A DNA stretch of 64,000 nt, from NCBI GenBank assembly GCA_004154925.1, contig QJNS01000100.1, forward strand, positions 186,001-250,000, written 5' to 3'. The notes beneath the pieces are model-generated. The model had not been told where the DNA came from. It ran no database searches and worked only from the letters and a program-made list of their open reading frames with translations. How positions within the stretch are numbered: position 1 is the first letter of the stretch; every line of letters starts with the position of its first letter. Below, one piece after another: positions 51,685-63,596 of this stretch. The position numbers were made by a program, and so were the translations under genes. Source of the DNA: Monosporascus cannonballus. Taxonomy: Eukaryota; Ascomycota; Sordariomycetes; Xylariales.

Positions 51685-52103
51685 TATTACAAGAACAAAG
51701 GTTCTTATTTCGAAAAAACTTACTTATAAGGATTAACGCGGACCTGGCACGGGAAAACTCCGGACAGGAAAACTTAGCTCTTTAAGTGATCTAGGTAATC
51801 TAAATAATCTGGACCAGATCACTTAGATCACATAAATCCATAACATACTCACTTTAAAAATTGGGATATATAATGAATCGGTCTTTTATATAAATAATAC
51901 CTACTTAGTTTTCGCTCCTTAGCTATCAATCTAAGCTTTTAATCAAAGGTAATTGCATCGTTCTTTAATTAAGGGAAAAGTCTTTAAATCTTTTTAACGA
52001 ACAGACCACTGAATCATTCTTCGCCCTATTGTTACCTGCAAATCAAGAACCCTTTTCGGATACTGCTCATACCTCCAGGTGGATGTATGACAGGTTCGTT
52101 ACA
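51685..52103 (+). repeat. 3' LTR of element N
   Basis: 419 bp, paired with 44818-45236. Its outer half (from about 51900) is close to unmutated. Confidence 0.85.
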
Positions 52104-53180
52104 AATAATAATAACGATACGTCGTATTTTTCTTTAATATCCGTTTTTTTATATTTTGTTTCTCTAAGTAATAAGATATCTGTTATATCCTTATATTTAT
52201 ATTTGTCGCTATTATGGATTAAATATTAAAATCTTAATTTTTGTCTTTTATTTATTAATAAAGAATAAAATGAATTTTACCTAACCAGTTTTGCCGTTAA
52301 TTAAAATTCCGTACTAACGTATTTATGGTAATCCTAAAATTATATCGTAATTCCCGAATGGAACGATGTCGAAATTAACCGTTTGGTATTATCCTTTAAT
52401 AAAAATCTCGAAATGATCAATTTCGCATATAACTTTTTTATTATCGTAAATAAATTCTTAACTTTCGGCATTCGTTATTATATAGGGTTCTAATTTGTAT
52501 CTCCATAATAATTTAAGCTTATTAACTATATCTAGTACAATATAATTTCCGCCTAAAGCTCTATAATCCACTATTGCGATATATTAATACGTTCCGATTT
52601 GTATTTCCAAAGTGAGAAAGTCGTTAACGTCTTTTATCGTCGCGTTTAAAACCTTTTTTAGGAATTCCTTTTAACTTCTTTAGGTTTCGTCATTTTGCGG
52701 CTTTTTTATAAATAACTTTTTTCTTTTAACTTTTATTCGAATTTGTTGAGCCTTATTTATATCTTTATGTACAACGCGTTAAACTGGTATATCTGTTGTT
52801 ATTATTGGCATATTATTCCTTCGAACCATATTAATTATTCCTAATTTTTTTACAGTTCTTTTTTTTATTGAATAAATTATTTTTTCATATTTGCAATTAC
52901 ATTTTATTATGCGTCGTTTTAGTTATTATTTTAAAGATTTTTTATAAACTAACGTATTTTTTCCTTAATAGCTTTTTTTTATAAAGGTCGACTGTAAATA
53001 TTAATTCGAAATAAAAGTCCGTAATAATTTTCTAATAATGTTTTTTTACCGTGCGTTAAATTAATTCCTTTTCCGTTTAATAATTGCACCATTTATAATA
53101 ACAAAAAGGGTCTTTTTGTGGGCATTATTTTTTTTCGGGTTAACTTTCCATTTCGGCCAATTACTGGACATTTCCTGGGG

Positions 53181-53599
53181 TTATGTGTAACGGCTAGGCG
53201 GTTTAACCAACTATTAAACCTTAAGTCGACGGGTTTATGTTGGCAGGAGTATCGTGGGAATCTGAGCAATGGATACAGTAACGTATCACGTCTCGTAATA
53301 CCAAGGGCGTCTTGGGTAACGAACTATTAATCACAAACGATTAATATTAATAAGTATTGCAAGCTGGTGTTATTTAAACTATGGAAATAACGAACGTATA
53401 TATCCTTTTTGTTCTTTACTGGCGATCACCACCGATCACTCCTGGTATGGTGATCATGATCGTTTTTGATCGTGACTATTCTGAAATAATCATTAACCCG
53501 TCAGTGATCACTTCTAGTCACGTAACTTGCAAGGTGAGTCGTATCATCCTTGTTGCGACCGTTTCCGTAGGCCTGAGCTTGTCAGGTCGTGACATTATG
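53181..53599 (-). mobile_element. solo LTR of family 1 with target duplication
   Basis: A single 409-bp LTR (53186-53594, TGTAACGGCTAGG...GGTCGTGACA) is flanked on both sides by TTATG (53181-53185 and 53595-53599). Copies A (near 9105) and C (near 60690) show the uninterrupted site GAGGTTAT/GGGGTTAT followed by the same downstream sequence, so this is an insertion into B. It is the least RIP-mutated family-1 LTR in the window and still has GATCACC-type sequence where other copies have GATTATT. Confidence 0.9.
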
Positions 53600-54956
53600 G
53601 TTCGAAATTGTCGATATCATTATTCGTTGTTTTTATTATGCCCGGTACGGTTTAGAAAGTCGAATTTTTCATAGTATATACGGGTAATTCGTACATAAAT
53701 ATATTGTTTTTATTTTTCGTAATCGGGATATTTTCGTCGTCGACAATGTATAACATACATTTTGCCGTATTAATCGGGTATTCCGGGATAAACTTCCTTT
53801 ATCCAGTTTTAATATTTACGTAATTATCCTTATAACATTTCTTATTATGTTCGCGATATTTATCGAATTAGCTTTTTGGCTTTTCGCATTTTTCGTCGAA
53901 TCTCTTATCGTAATAATCCTTATTGGACTTTTTGCCTAAGGCCTAATACGTACTTAGCTTAAATTATATTAATAACCTTGTTATTATTTCCTTAATTATT
54001 CCTGGATTATCCTTCCGGTATAGGGGTCCAATTATCTTATCGTAACTTTTTAGGCTTTTTGTATTTGTAAGCCTTATATCCCATTTTGCCGTAATTAAAG
54101 CATTTAATCTGGTTCTAATTCTATTTATAGGTAACGCCGAGTTCCATAAGTCCTAACGCCGTTCCATAAAAAGTAAAAAGTACGTTTCGTTTCTTTCTCT
54201 AATTGGACTTATATCTCGAATATAAGGCATATTATCCTTTTTTTTCTATCGTTTTTTAAATTGTCGGTTATTAATCTTAATCGCCTTTACGATATACCGG
54301 TCTAAGGTAATTAATTATTCGATCCGAATAATTTTTTTTATATTATCTTTTAGCCTTTTATAAAACATATCGATAAAGGCGTCGGCTTTATTATTTTTTT
54401 ATTCTGCCTTAACCGTAAAATTTTTAAAGGTTATGGCGTATTTGGATATAGGTTTTTTTTATTAAAATTATAAAAATTATTAAGCCGTTAATTATTTTTT
54501 ATCCGGATTACCAAAATTATTGCGTATTTTATTTTCGAAATTGGTATAAGTTGAAAAGATTTCGTTAATAAAGTCCTCCTTATTTACTTTTTTTACTTTT
54601 AGGAAATTTTTCATAATAAGCTTAAATTAATTAACCGCATTTCTTATTAGATATATTTTTATTATTAGGACCATATCCATTAAGTTATTAAGATCTAGGA
54701 AATGAAAATAAATTCGTACCTAAGTTAAGAAAGTTTGAGGATTACTTTTTCTATCGTAGGGTTCTGGCTTCTTTGGCTTCATACGGGCGAGAAAGGGTTA
54801 AGCCGGCGTAACCCTAAGTTATCGAACTTTTCTTTCCAGTTCCCGAATTCGAGCCTGAAGCTGTTAAGTAAGGGTTTTCTAAATGCTGGTCGACATTTTG
54901 ACAGTATTAAATATTGCTCAGAGTTTAACGGTATTACTAAATAAGAACTTATAACG

Positions 54957-55327
54957 TATAACGGCTAAGTAATTTAACTAATTATTAAACCTAAGTCGTA
55001 CGGGTTTATGTTAGCAGGAATATCGTAGGAATCTGAGCAATAAATATAAGAATATATTACGTCTCGTAATACCAAGGGTGTCTTAGGTAACGAATTATTA
55101 TTACAAACTAAAGCTATCTAAATTATGGAATTAATAAATATATATATTCTGATTTTTTTGTTATTATTTATCTTTATTTAGCAAAGCTTTATTAAGTAAT
55201 TGCGCAGTACTGCTTAGTCGTACTTAATTAAAACCCACTAAGCACCGATTACATGACCTTGAACTAACGTAGCTTTGTGATGTTGGCTAGACCGTTTTCG
55301 CAGACCCAGCTGACTTGGGTTGTAACA
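54957..55327 (-). repeat. right LTR of element B
   Basis: 371 bp, starts TATAACGGCTAAG and ends ACTTGGGTTGTAACA. It is followed by the TATAT duplication. Confidence 0.8.
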
Positions 55328-55645
55328 TATATAAATTCTCGAAATAGATATTAACGTATATTATTTTCGTTGTGTCCGTAAGAAAATTTAACGTTAATAA
55401 CATAAAACGAACTTTTAAATTAATAAGAAAACTTATTAATTTTATCCGGAAAACCCCTTTATATTATAAGATAAATAACGATACCTTAAAATAGATTTCG
55501 TTATAATTTCGTTTTAAGAATTTTTCGTAATCCAACATATTAATATTATTTAATTCGAAAAACGGGTTTTTTCCTTTTTTCAAAGCTGTCAAATATTATT
55601 GTTTTTTTTTTGTATTTTTCGTTATTTCCTCCTTTTTTGAATTTT
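55328..55645 (-). mobile_element. element E internal part (between B and C)
   Basis: This short piece of element E lies between the TATAT duplication of B and the ATTTT duplication of C. It has no readable frame. Confidence 0.5.
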
Positions 55646-56054
55646 TGTGACGGCTAGGCGGTTTAACCAATTATTAAACCTTAAGTCGACGGGTTTATGT
55701 TAGCAGGAGTATCGTGGGAATCTAAGTAATAAATATAATAACGTATTACGTCTTGTAATACTAAGGGCGTTTTAGGTAACGAACTGTTAATTATAAATAA
55801 TTAGTATTAATAAGTATTATAAGTTAGTATTATTTAAATTATGGAAATAACGAACGTATATATCTTTTTTATTTTTTATTGACGATTATTACCGATTATT
55901 TCTGGTATAGTAATTATAATCGTTTTTGATCGTAATTATTTTAAAGTAATTATTAACCCGTTAATAATTATTTTTAGTTACGTAATTTGCAAGGTAGGTC
56001 GTATTATTTTTGTTATAACCGTTTCCGTAAGCCTAAATTTGTTAAATCGTAATA
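55646..56054 (-). repeat. left LTR of element C
   Basis: TGTGACGGCTAGGCGG...GTTAAATCGTAATA. Its inner part is more RIP-mutated than its start. Confidence 0.8.
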
Positions 56055-56122
56055 CGATTTCCCTTTTCTTAAAAATCTTGCTTTTAAAATTTTTTTCTTG
56101 GTAAACTCCTTATTTCCTTATT

Positions 56123-56755
56123 ATGGCTTTTCGTATTTTTAAAATTCGTCGTAAGCCTTGTCTTTTTACTGTTTATCGTATTAACTTAATAAAGATTTTT
56201 GAAAAGTTTGGTTTCGAAGTTATGTTTTGTTTTTGGTATTTTTCGAAAAGTTTAAAATGTAAAATAATGGAAAATATTTTTTGCTGCAAGGAATATGTAG
56301 CCTGTAGCCGATTTTGCGATAGGACCGGCGTTCCGTTATTTTTTTTCTAAAATATCCGCCGCGAATATTAACGTTTTAAACGTAAGGAGATTTTAGTAAA
56401 AAAATGTTTATTCGAATTATAATATCGTTAACTTAAGATTTAATATTATTATTAAAAGGAAATAAATAAGGCCTTAATGCGGTTTATTCGGTTACGTAAA
56501 TAAAAATCTTTGGTTTATTTTAAAGGTATTAAAATAATATAACATAATTTTTAATCCTTAAACGAATTAAAAAAGCAAGAACGAAAAAAGAAATAGGCCG
56601 CCGCTAAGGCCGCCGCAGTTACATTAGCGCAAACCGTTATTCTTTTCGATTTATCTAATTTTGGCTTATCCGATTGGCTTATTATAAAAGATTTTTGGAA
56701 TTTTAACGACCCCGTTATTATTGGTAAAAATTTTTTAATAGGCGTTAGGCGCTAA
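56123..56755 (+). pseudogene. antisense frame of element C (211 codons)
   Basis: One frame runs from ATG 56123 (MAFRIFKIRRK) to TAA 56753-56755 (after IGVRR) on the strand opposite to pol, directly inside the 3' (left) LTR. The first 75 codons are fully open. The rest is broken only by TAA/TAG stops. The sequence has a basic N-terminal part, a helical K/E-rich middle, an Ala-rich stretch (AAAKAAAVTLAQ) and a tail with DFWNFNDPVIIGKNF. Copy D has the same length and the same ends. It could encode an accessory protein of the retrotransposon; I know of no matching family. Confidence 0.5.
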
Positions 56756-59700
56756 TAAGATTTTTGGTGGGCTTTTAAATGTTCTCAAAATCTGGATATT
56801 TTTTCCATTTAATTAGGTACTAAATAAATCCGTTTTATTTCCGTATATCGAAAATTTTCTTTATTTCGTATGTCCTTTCGTTTTTTATTTCTATGTCGTC
56901 CTATACCGTTCGTACTTTAATTATTTTTGTTATTAATTCGAATAAAAAAACGTAAAAAATTAGGTGGAATTTGACTTTTGATAGGAATTCTAATTAGTAA
57001 TTATTTTTTAAGATTTTCTTATTAATTTTGTATGGACCAATATACTTAAAATCGAATTTTTTGTTAAGTTTTTTTATTTGAATATTTTTGATAACGAGGT
57101 AAACCATTTTCCTTTTTTCGAAAATTAATCTTTTTAACCTTTTTTCGTTATAGTATTTACTTATTTGGTTCCGTACGAATTTTAATTCCGTTTTTATTTT
57201 TTGATATAATTATCGTAATTATTCCGTCGTAAGAATTATTTTAATATTAATTGGACCGTTATTACGTACTTTTTTGTAAACTTTTGAAATAAAACCGAAA
57301 TTGGCGTTAAATGGTATTATTTTAATACTTTCGTAATAATTAATATTATAAGCTAATTAAATAATAAATAATTTTTTAACCTAATCGTTTTGTTCATAAT
57401 TAATATAATATCGTAAATATGCCTTTAATATTTGGTTTAATCGTTCCGTTTATTTATTTATTTAAGGTTTAAATACGTTAAATAATTTGTAATTTAAGTT
57501 TATTTATATTATAAGGCTTTGTTAAAATTTAAATATAAAAATTAATTCTTTATTTAAAATAATTTTTATTAATAATCCGTATATATTAAAGATATTTCTG
57601 AAAAAAATGTACGTTATTTATTTTACGTTAATATCCTTATAATAAGGTAAAAAATAAGAAAACTTTATAAATCGATTAACGATAACGAAAATGTTATCGT
57701 AATATATTTTTATCGTTAAGTTTTCGGATAAAGGAAATTTAATAATAAAATCTATAATAATTAAATTTTATAATTTTTTTAAAATTAATAATAATTATAA
57801 TTTTCTATAAGGCTTATATCGTTATATTTTAACCTTATTACAAAAGTTATATTATCGTCGTATTTTCTGGATTATCGTTTTTATTTTAGGAAAAAAATAT
57901 ATATATTAAAATCGTTTTAAGGTTTTATGGATCCCTGGATATCCATATAGCTAATATTTATATATATTTTGTACCAAATTTATTTAATACTTTTTTGGAA
58001 TTTGTACCTTATTTGTTTTTTGGTTTTCTGGGAAACCGTCGTTATATTATTAAATTTTCTAATATATATCCAAAAGTATTGCCCAAATTATTATAATTTA
58101 TCGTAAACGTAAATGTTTTTTTATAATAATATCGAAAATTATATAATTAATTTTAACCAATTTTTTTTCGAAATTTAATTACTTATTTAAGGCGTCCGCT
58201 TTACCGTTTTTTACGCTTTTCTTATAAATAATAATAAAATCGAAATTCGCTAATTTTTTTACGTATCGTAATTATTATTTTATAAATTTTTTAATCGTAA
58301 TAAATCGGATAAGATTTTAATAATCCGTATAAACCTTAACTTAATACAAATTTCCCTTTAAAAAATGCTTAAATTCGCAAAATGCCATAATAATAGCCAT
58401 AAACTTTTTATTTGAAATGCCGTAATTAAACTCGGTTTTTTTTAACTTATATAAGAAAAATGCAATAAGGTATAATTTGCCTTAATTATCCCGTTATCCG
58501 ATTACGGCGTTTAATACGTAATCCGAAATATCGGTTTTTAACTTGACGGAATATATTAAATTATATATGATTAATATTGGCTTACTGGTAATCGTATTTT
58601 TAATCTTTTGGAACGCCTTTTTTATTTCTGACGTCCATCTGAATTTTTTTTCCTTTTTAGTAAAATTAATTAGAAATATAATTATTTTATTAAAATTTCG
58701 AATAAATTTTTTGTAATAATTGGCGAATTTAAAAAATACCTATATTTCTTTAATTGTTATTGGCGTTTATTATTTTGGTATTATAACGATTTTTTTGGAT
58801 TTATTTTAATATATCCTGGGATAATAATATATCCTAAGTATTTTATTTCCTATTTATGGAATTAGCTTTTTTTTGCATTAATTAACAATTTAACGTCTTA
58901 TAAAATTTGAAAAATTTAATAAACGTATTTTGCGTATATTTTTTCCGTTTCGGAAAGAATGAAAATATCGTCGAGATAGCATATAATAAAAACGTTAAGG
59001 TATTTCCGTAACATATAATTTATTATTTATTAAAAGGTTGCCGGTACGTTCATAAATCCTATTAACGTAATTAAATATTTAAATAATCCGTATTTTGTTT
59101 TGAAAATTATTTTTTATTTGTATTTTTTTTTAATTTTAATAAGGTTATATTTATCCTTTAAATTAAATATTATAAATTATTTAGTTTTATAAAAACGGTA
59201 TTTTATTTTTATAATTAAAGGTAATAATATTTAATCCTTAATAATAATATTATTTAATTACCGATAATTAATTATAAATCGCAATTTCTCATTTTTCTTT
59301 AATACGAAAAATATTAGATATTTTATTAGTAATGTCGAAAATCAAATCCATTTTTTTTGTAACCGATTTTCCAGGTATTTTTTAAAAACGTATAATTTAT
59401 TTCCGTTAAAATTGTAAATAAGATAAAATTTCGTCGAAAATCTTTTTTTAAAAATTATTTTATAATCTTATTCGTTATATTTTAGTAATTTCGTATCAAA
59501 CTCCTTTTTAAAAAATTATTCGTATCTATAATATTATAGTAACATATTAATTAAATTTTTTAATTTTTAAGGCTATTATTTTAAATTATTATTCAGTTAC
59601 CTTAATTTTATTTTAATAATAATAACGATACGTCGTATTTTTTTTGATATTCGTTTTTTTTTATATTTTATCTTTTTAAGTAATAAAATATTTATTATAT

Positions 59701-62212
59701 CTTTATATTTATATTCGTCGCTATTTTCGATCGAATATTAAAATCTTATTTTTTTTTATTTATTAATAAAAAATAAAAGGAATTTTACCTAGCCAGTTTT
59801 TCCGTTAATTAAAATTCCGTACTGGCGTATCCATAATAATCCTAAGATTATGTTATAATTCCCAAATAGAACGACGTCGAAATTAATTATTTAATATTAT
59901 CCTTAAATAAAAATCTCGAAATAATTAATTTTGCATAAGATTTTTCCGTTATCGTAAGCGAAATCCTAACTTTTAACGTTTATCGTTATATAAAATTTTA
60001 ATTTATATTTCCATAATAATTTAAATTCGTTAACCATATCTGGTACGATATAATTCCCATATATAGTTCCGTAATTTACCATTACGGTATACCAATACGT
60101 TTTAATTCGTATATTTAAAGTAATAAAGTTATTAACGGTTCTTATCGTCGCGTTTAAAACCTTTTTTAGGAATTTATCTTAATTTCCCTAAATTTCGTTA
60201 TTTTACAGCTTTTTTATAAGTAATTTTCTTTTTTTAATTTTTGTTCGAATCTGTTAAACTTGGTTTATGTTTTTTAGTATAACGTATTAAGTTATTATAT
60301 TTGTCGTTTTTGCCGGCGTACTGTTTTTTCGAACCGTATTAATTATTCCTAATTTTGCTGTAATTCCTTTCCTTATTAAATAAATTGCTTCTTAATATGG
60401 CGTATAACTTCTTATTAGGCTTTATCCCTTTTTTATTGGAAATTTTATATAAATCGTTAAATTTTTTCCTTTAAGGTTTATCGTTTATTAAGATTTATGA
60501 TAAATATTAACTAGAAATAAAGATCCGTAATAATTTTCTAATAATATTTTTTTTACCGTACGCTGGATTAATTTCTTTTTTATTTAGTAATTATACTATT
60601 TATAATAATAAAAGGGGTTTTCTTACGGATATTAATTTTTTTTGGCCAATTTTTTGCTATAACCAGTTAAAGAAAATTATTTTCAGGGGTTATAAATCGA
60701 AAGTATCGATATTATTATTCGTTATTTTTGTTATTTCCCGTTTTATTAAGAAAATCGAATTTCTTATAATATATTTAAGTAATTTTATTATAAATATATC
60801 GTTTTTATTCCTTATAGGCAAAATAATTTTATTATTTACAATAAACAACATATATCCTACCGTATCGATTAAAGGTTCCAAGATAAACTTTCTCCGTCCA
60901 GCCCTGGTGTTTTTTTAGCCATCCTTTAAAGATATTCCGTTTTTCCTTAATTATTTACTAAGCCAGATTTTTGGTTTCTCGTATTCTTTATTATATTTCT
61001 TATTACGGGGGGCCTAATATATATTTAAGTCGAATTATGTTAATAAGTTTACCTTTTTTTTTTAATTCCCCTTAAATTATCCTTCGGATATAGGTTTTTA
61101 ATTATTTTTTCGTAATTTTTTAAACGAAAAATATTTATAGGCCTTATGCCCTTTTTTTCCGCAATTATAGCACTTAATTTGGCTCTAATCCCTTTTATAG
61201 GTAACTCTTAGCTCCATAAAGCCCGGTTTAATACCATAAAAAATATTATTACGCTAAAAAACGCTGGTATTAACCGTATGCCGAAATTTGTTATCATATT
61301 TTCCCTTAATACCTTTCGTACGTTAAGCATATTATTAATTATTAATTTTAATTACCATAACGATATAATCTAATAAATAATTAGGTCGATCTAATTTAAA
61401 AAATTCCTTTTATATTTTTTTTTTCAGGCCGTCAAAAAACTTAGCTATTAATACTTTTTGTTTTTAATTTAACTTAAATACTAATTAAATAAATATGTTA
61501 CCGTACTTAAATACAGATCCTTTTTATCGTAATTATTAGATTTGCATTTCGGTTTTTGTTTTTTCGTTTATTATTCCAAATATTTTTATTAATATTTATT
61601 CGAATTATTCGTAATCGTTATAAATTCGTACCACTTTTAGGTTTCGTTTTTCGACTAACAAGGTAATATATTTTTTTATAGCCGGCTTAAACCAAATAAC
61701 CGCATTTCCGGTAAATCGTTTAACCGCGAATTTAATTCGTAAAATAAACGTAATAAGTTAAATAAGAAAGTACTTAAAATATATTCGGTATTAAATTAAA
61801 AATAATTATAATTTAATAAAAGTTCCATTAAAAGGTTTTGGCTTAAAAGGTTTAAGGATTTTTCTTAATTCTTTGGTAAAATTTAATTAAATAATCTGGT
61901 TCGATTAAAAAAGTTTTCTAATTTCGGGAGCTTTTCTTTTTTTTTTGAATTTCTTATAAATAACTTAAAAAGACGTAATAAGATTATTTTTATCTTATTC
62001 CAGCTAAAGGATACGTTCGTTCATAATATCCAGGTATCGAAAAACTTCCTTTCGAAAAAGGCGAAGTTATTCCTTTTCCTCCTCGGATTCCATTCCGGTA
62101 TTAAGGTCCTTAAGGACCCGGTAAATAGGCTATTCGGGTTACTTGCTAATAGATATAATGTCGGCGATATTGCTTAAAGTTTAACGGTACTATTAAACAA
62201 AAGCTTATAACG

Positions 62213-62621
62213 TATAATAGCTAAACGGTTTAACCAATTATTAAACCTTAAGTCGACAAGTTTATATTAACAGAAATATCGTAAAAATCTAAATAATAAA
62301 TATAATAACGTATTACATTTCGTAATACCAAAAGCATTTTGAATAACGAATTATTAATTACAAACAATTGGTATTAATAAATATTACAAATTAATACTAT
62401 TTAAACTATGGAAATAACGAACGTATATATCCTTTTTATTTTTTACTGGCGATCACCACCAATTACTCCTGGTATAATAATCATAATTATTTTTGATCGT
62501 AATTATTCTGAAATAATTATTAACCCGTTAATAATCACTTTTAGTTACGTAATTTGCAAGGTAGGTCATGTTATCCTTATTACGACCGTTTCCGTAAGCC
62601 TGAGCTTGTCAGGTCGTGACA
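62213..62621 (-). repeat. right LTR of element C
   Basis: 409 bp, ends CTTGTCAGGTCGTGACA and is followed by ATTTT. Confidence 0.8.
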
Positions 62622-62861
62622 ATTTTGCGGTCCAGTTTTTGTTTTAATAATAAAACAATAATTTTTGGGATTTGATTTAAAGTTAACAATTCGGGTAATA
62701 TTTTTATTTTTATTATCGGGAAATTTTCGGATTCGCTGGCTATACCCCGTAAGGTTATTATTCCGCATTTTCTTTTTATTATTATTCGATATCCTAATGC
62801 GTAAATCGCTGTAAATTATCTTCTGTTTAACGGTTCGCGCGGATAAATAAAAGTATTAATA
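62622..62861 (-). mobile_element. element E leader region
   Basis: The last piece of element E, between C and the right LTR. On the minus strand it would be the primer-binding and leader region. It is too mutated to name the primer tRNA. Confidence 0.45.
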
Positions 62862-63068
62862 TATTAAGGAAAAAAATAAAATACGGAATAAAAAGCAAAA
62901 AAATTTAGCCCAGTAAGTAATTTATAATATAGGTAATAAATAGATAACCATTAATGCCTGCCCTTTTCTAACTACTCGAGGGCAAAGCCCCCCTATATAT
63001 ACATAAACTGGAGCCAAACTGGTGGGTCGCTGGCCCCCGGAAAGGGGGCCGCACCTTGGCACCTGACA
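62862..63068 (-). repeat. right LTR of element E
   Basis: 207 bp, paired with 28179-28384. The inner (left) 70 bases are heavily RIP-mutated (TATTAAGG for TGTCAGGG). The outer part, GGGCAAAGCCCCCC...CACCTGACA, is clean. It marks the right edge of the transposon block. Confidence 0.85.
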
Positions 63069-63596
63069 TCCCTGGTGAAACAAGATGACTACTGTGACAG
63101 CCGGTATTGGTAGCGTGATCGGTAAAAGTGGGCGGTATTGCGGGTGGTATATTCGTTCTTGGATCCCTCACGTGCGACTGACGAACCCCCTGTCTGCTTG
63201 AGCATCCTCTAAGCACTCTCACTAGCAGACAATTACATCATATGGTACAGCAATTTCTAAGCACCACCGTCTCTTGCAGATAAGAAACATAATGGTACTA
63301 ACACTCAAGGCACCCTTACACCAAATTCGCGACTTTTAGGACATCTATCCATACCCATAACTCGGGTATTCATATGAGGCAAAAAAATAAAGTCGGCGGT
63401 CGGGGCCTGAACAGCTTAAATATATCAATAACGAATGTTAAGCGAGGGCTATAAGCGGGTGCGCCAGTTGCGATTAAACAATGCACATCAAGAGATCTAA
63501 ACAATTTTCCCTGCGACTTCGCACCCATCACATGCTGCCAATAATCCCCGGATACGAAGCGGGGCGAGGAGACTGGCTCACCATCGCATCCAGAGT
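63069..63596. other. gene-free stretch, 3' flank of the DUF1996 gene
   Basis: Base composition is normal and no RIP is seen. No frame with a recognisable product was found. It holds the 3' UTR and terminator of the minus-strand gene that follows. Confidence 0.4.

Larger units (their letters stand above)
44818..52103 (+). mobile_element. element N, complete Ty3/Gypsy chromovirus (family 2) inserted in B
   Basis: It is 7286 bp long with 419-bp LTRs (44818-45236 and 51685-52103) and a perfect AATAA target duplication (44813-44817 and 52104-52108). The undisturbed site is seen in the paralogous copy C near 59612. Plus-strand remnants: Gag with a zinc knuckle, protease (IIDSGTESNFIS, Asp codon at 47654), RT with Y-L-D-D-I-F-I-Y-S at 48625-48651, then RNase H. 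Integrase follows at about 49690-50400 (DGIWVIIDRLTKYGYF), then a chromodomain (50819-50990). RIP damage is milder in the LTR ends and in Gag than in the family-1 elements. Confidence 0.88.
40906..55327 (-). mobile_element. element B, Ty3/Gypsy chromovirus with two insertions inside
   Basis: Its 371-bp LTRs (40906-41276 and 54957-55327) are flanked by a perfect TATAT duplication (40901-40905 and 55328-55332). Its own sequence is 41277-44817, 52104-53185 and 53595-54956. The rest is element N and a solo LTR. Coding is on the minus strand: a Gag zinc-knuckle remnant (K-C-F-N-Y-G-K) lies near 54059-54111 and the chromodomain end lies to the left. The LTR is a shorter subfamily than in C and D, ending ACCCAGCTGACTTGGGTTGTAACA. 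Confidence 0.8.
55646..62621 (-). mobile_element. element C, complete Ty3/Gypsy chromovirus (family 1)
   Basis: 6976 bp with about 409-bp LTRs (55646-56054 and 62213-62621) and a perfect ATTTT target duplication (55641-55645 and 62622-62626). The minus strand carries the polyprotein remnants. The zinc knuckle C-Y-N-C-G-K-K-G-H-K-A-Y-K-Y lies near 61130-61175 (last Cys mutated). The RT box C-Y-L-D-D-I-F-I-L-S lies near 58960-58990. It is strongly RIP-mutated. It is nearly the same length as D (6972 bp), so the two are close relatives. Confidence 0.85.
28179..63068 (-). mobile_element. element E, LTR retrotransposon expanded by nested insertions
   Basis: Two matching LTRs (28179-28384 and 62862-63068) enclose an internal region in four pieces: 28385-32357, 39330-40905, 55328-55645 and 62622-62861. 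The pieces are separated by elements D, B and C. Without these the element is about 6.5 kb, a normal Ty3/Gypsy size. Reverse-transcriptase sequence is read on the minus strand: LDLKD-like and F-G-F-V-N-V-P-A motifs, and a Y-L-N-D-I box at 32045-32071. D interrupts pol at its CCCGG site. The outer flanks ATATG and TCCCT do not match, so no target duplication is visible. All frames are RIP-broken. Confidence 0.7.

Noticed and set aside
53381..53674. Repeated small frames beginning MEITNVYILF or MKITNVYILF (also at 32332, 38871 and 62408)
   Set aside because: All lie inside family-1 LTRs and recur because the LTR recurs. They are not genes.
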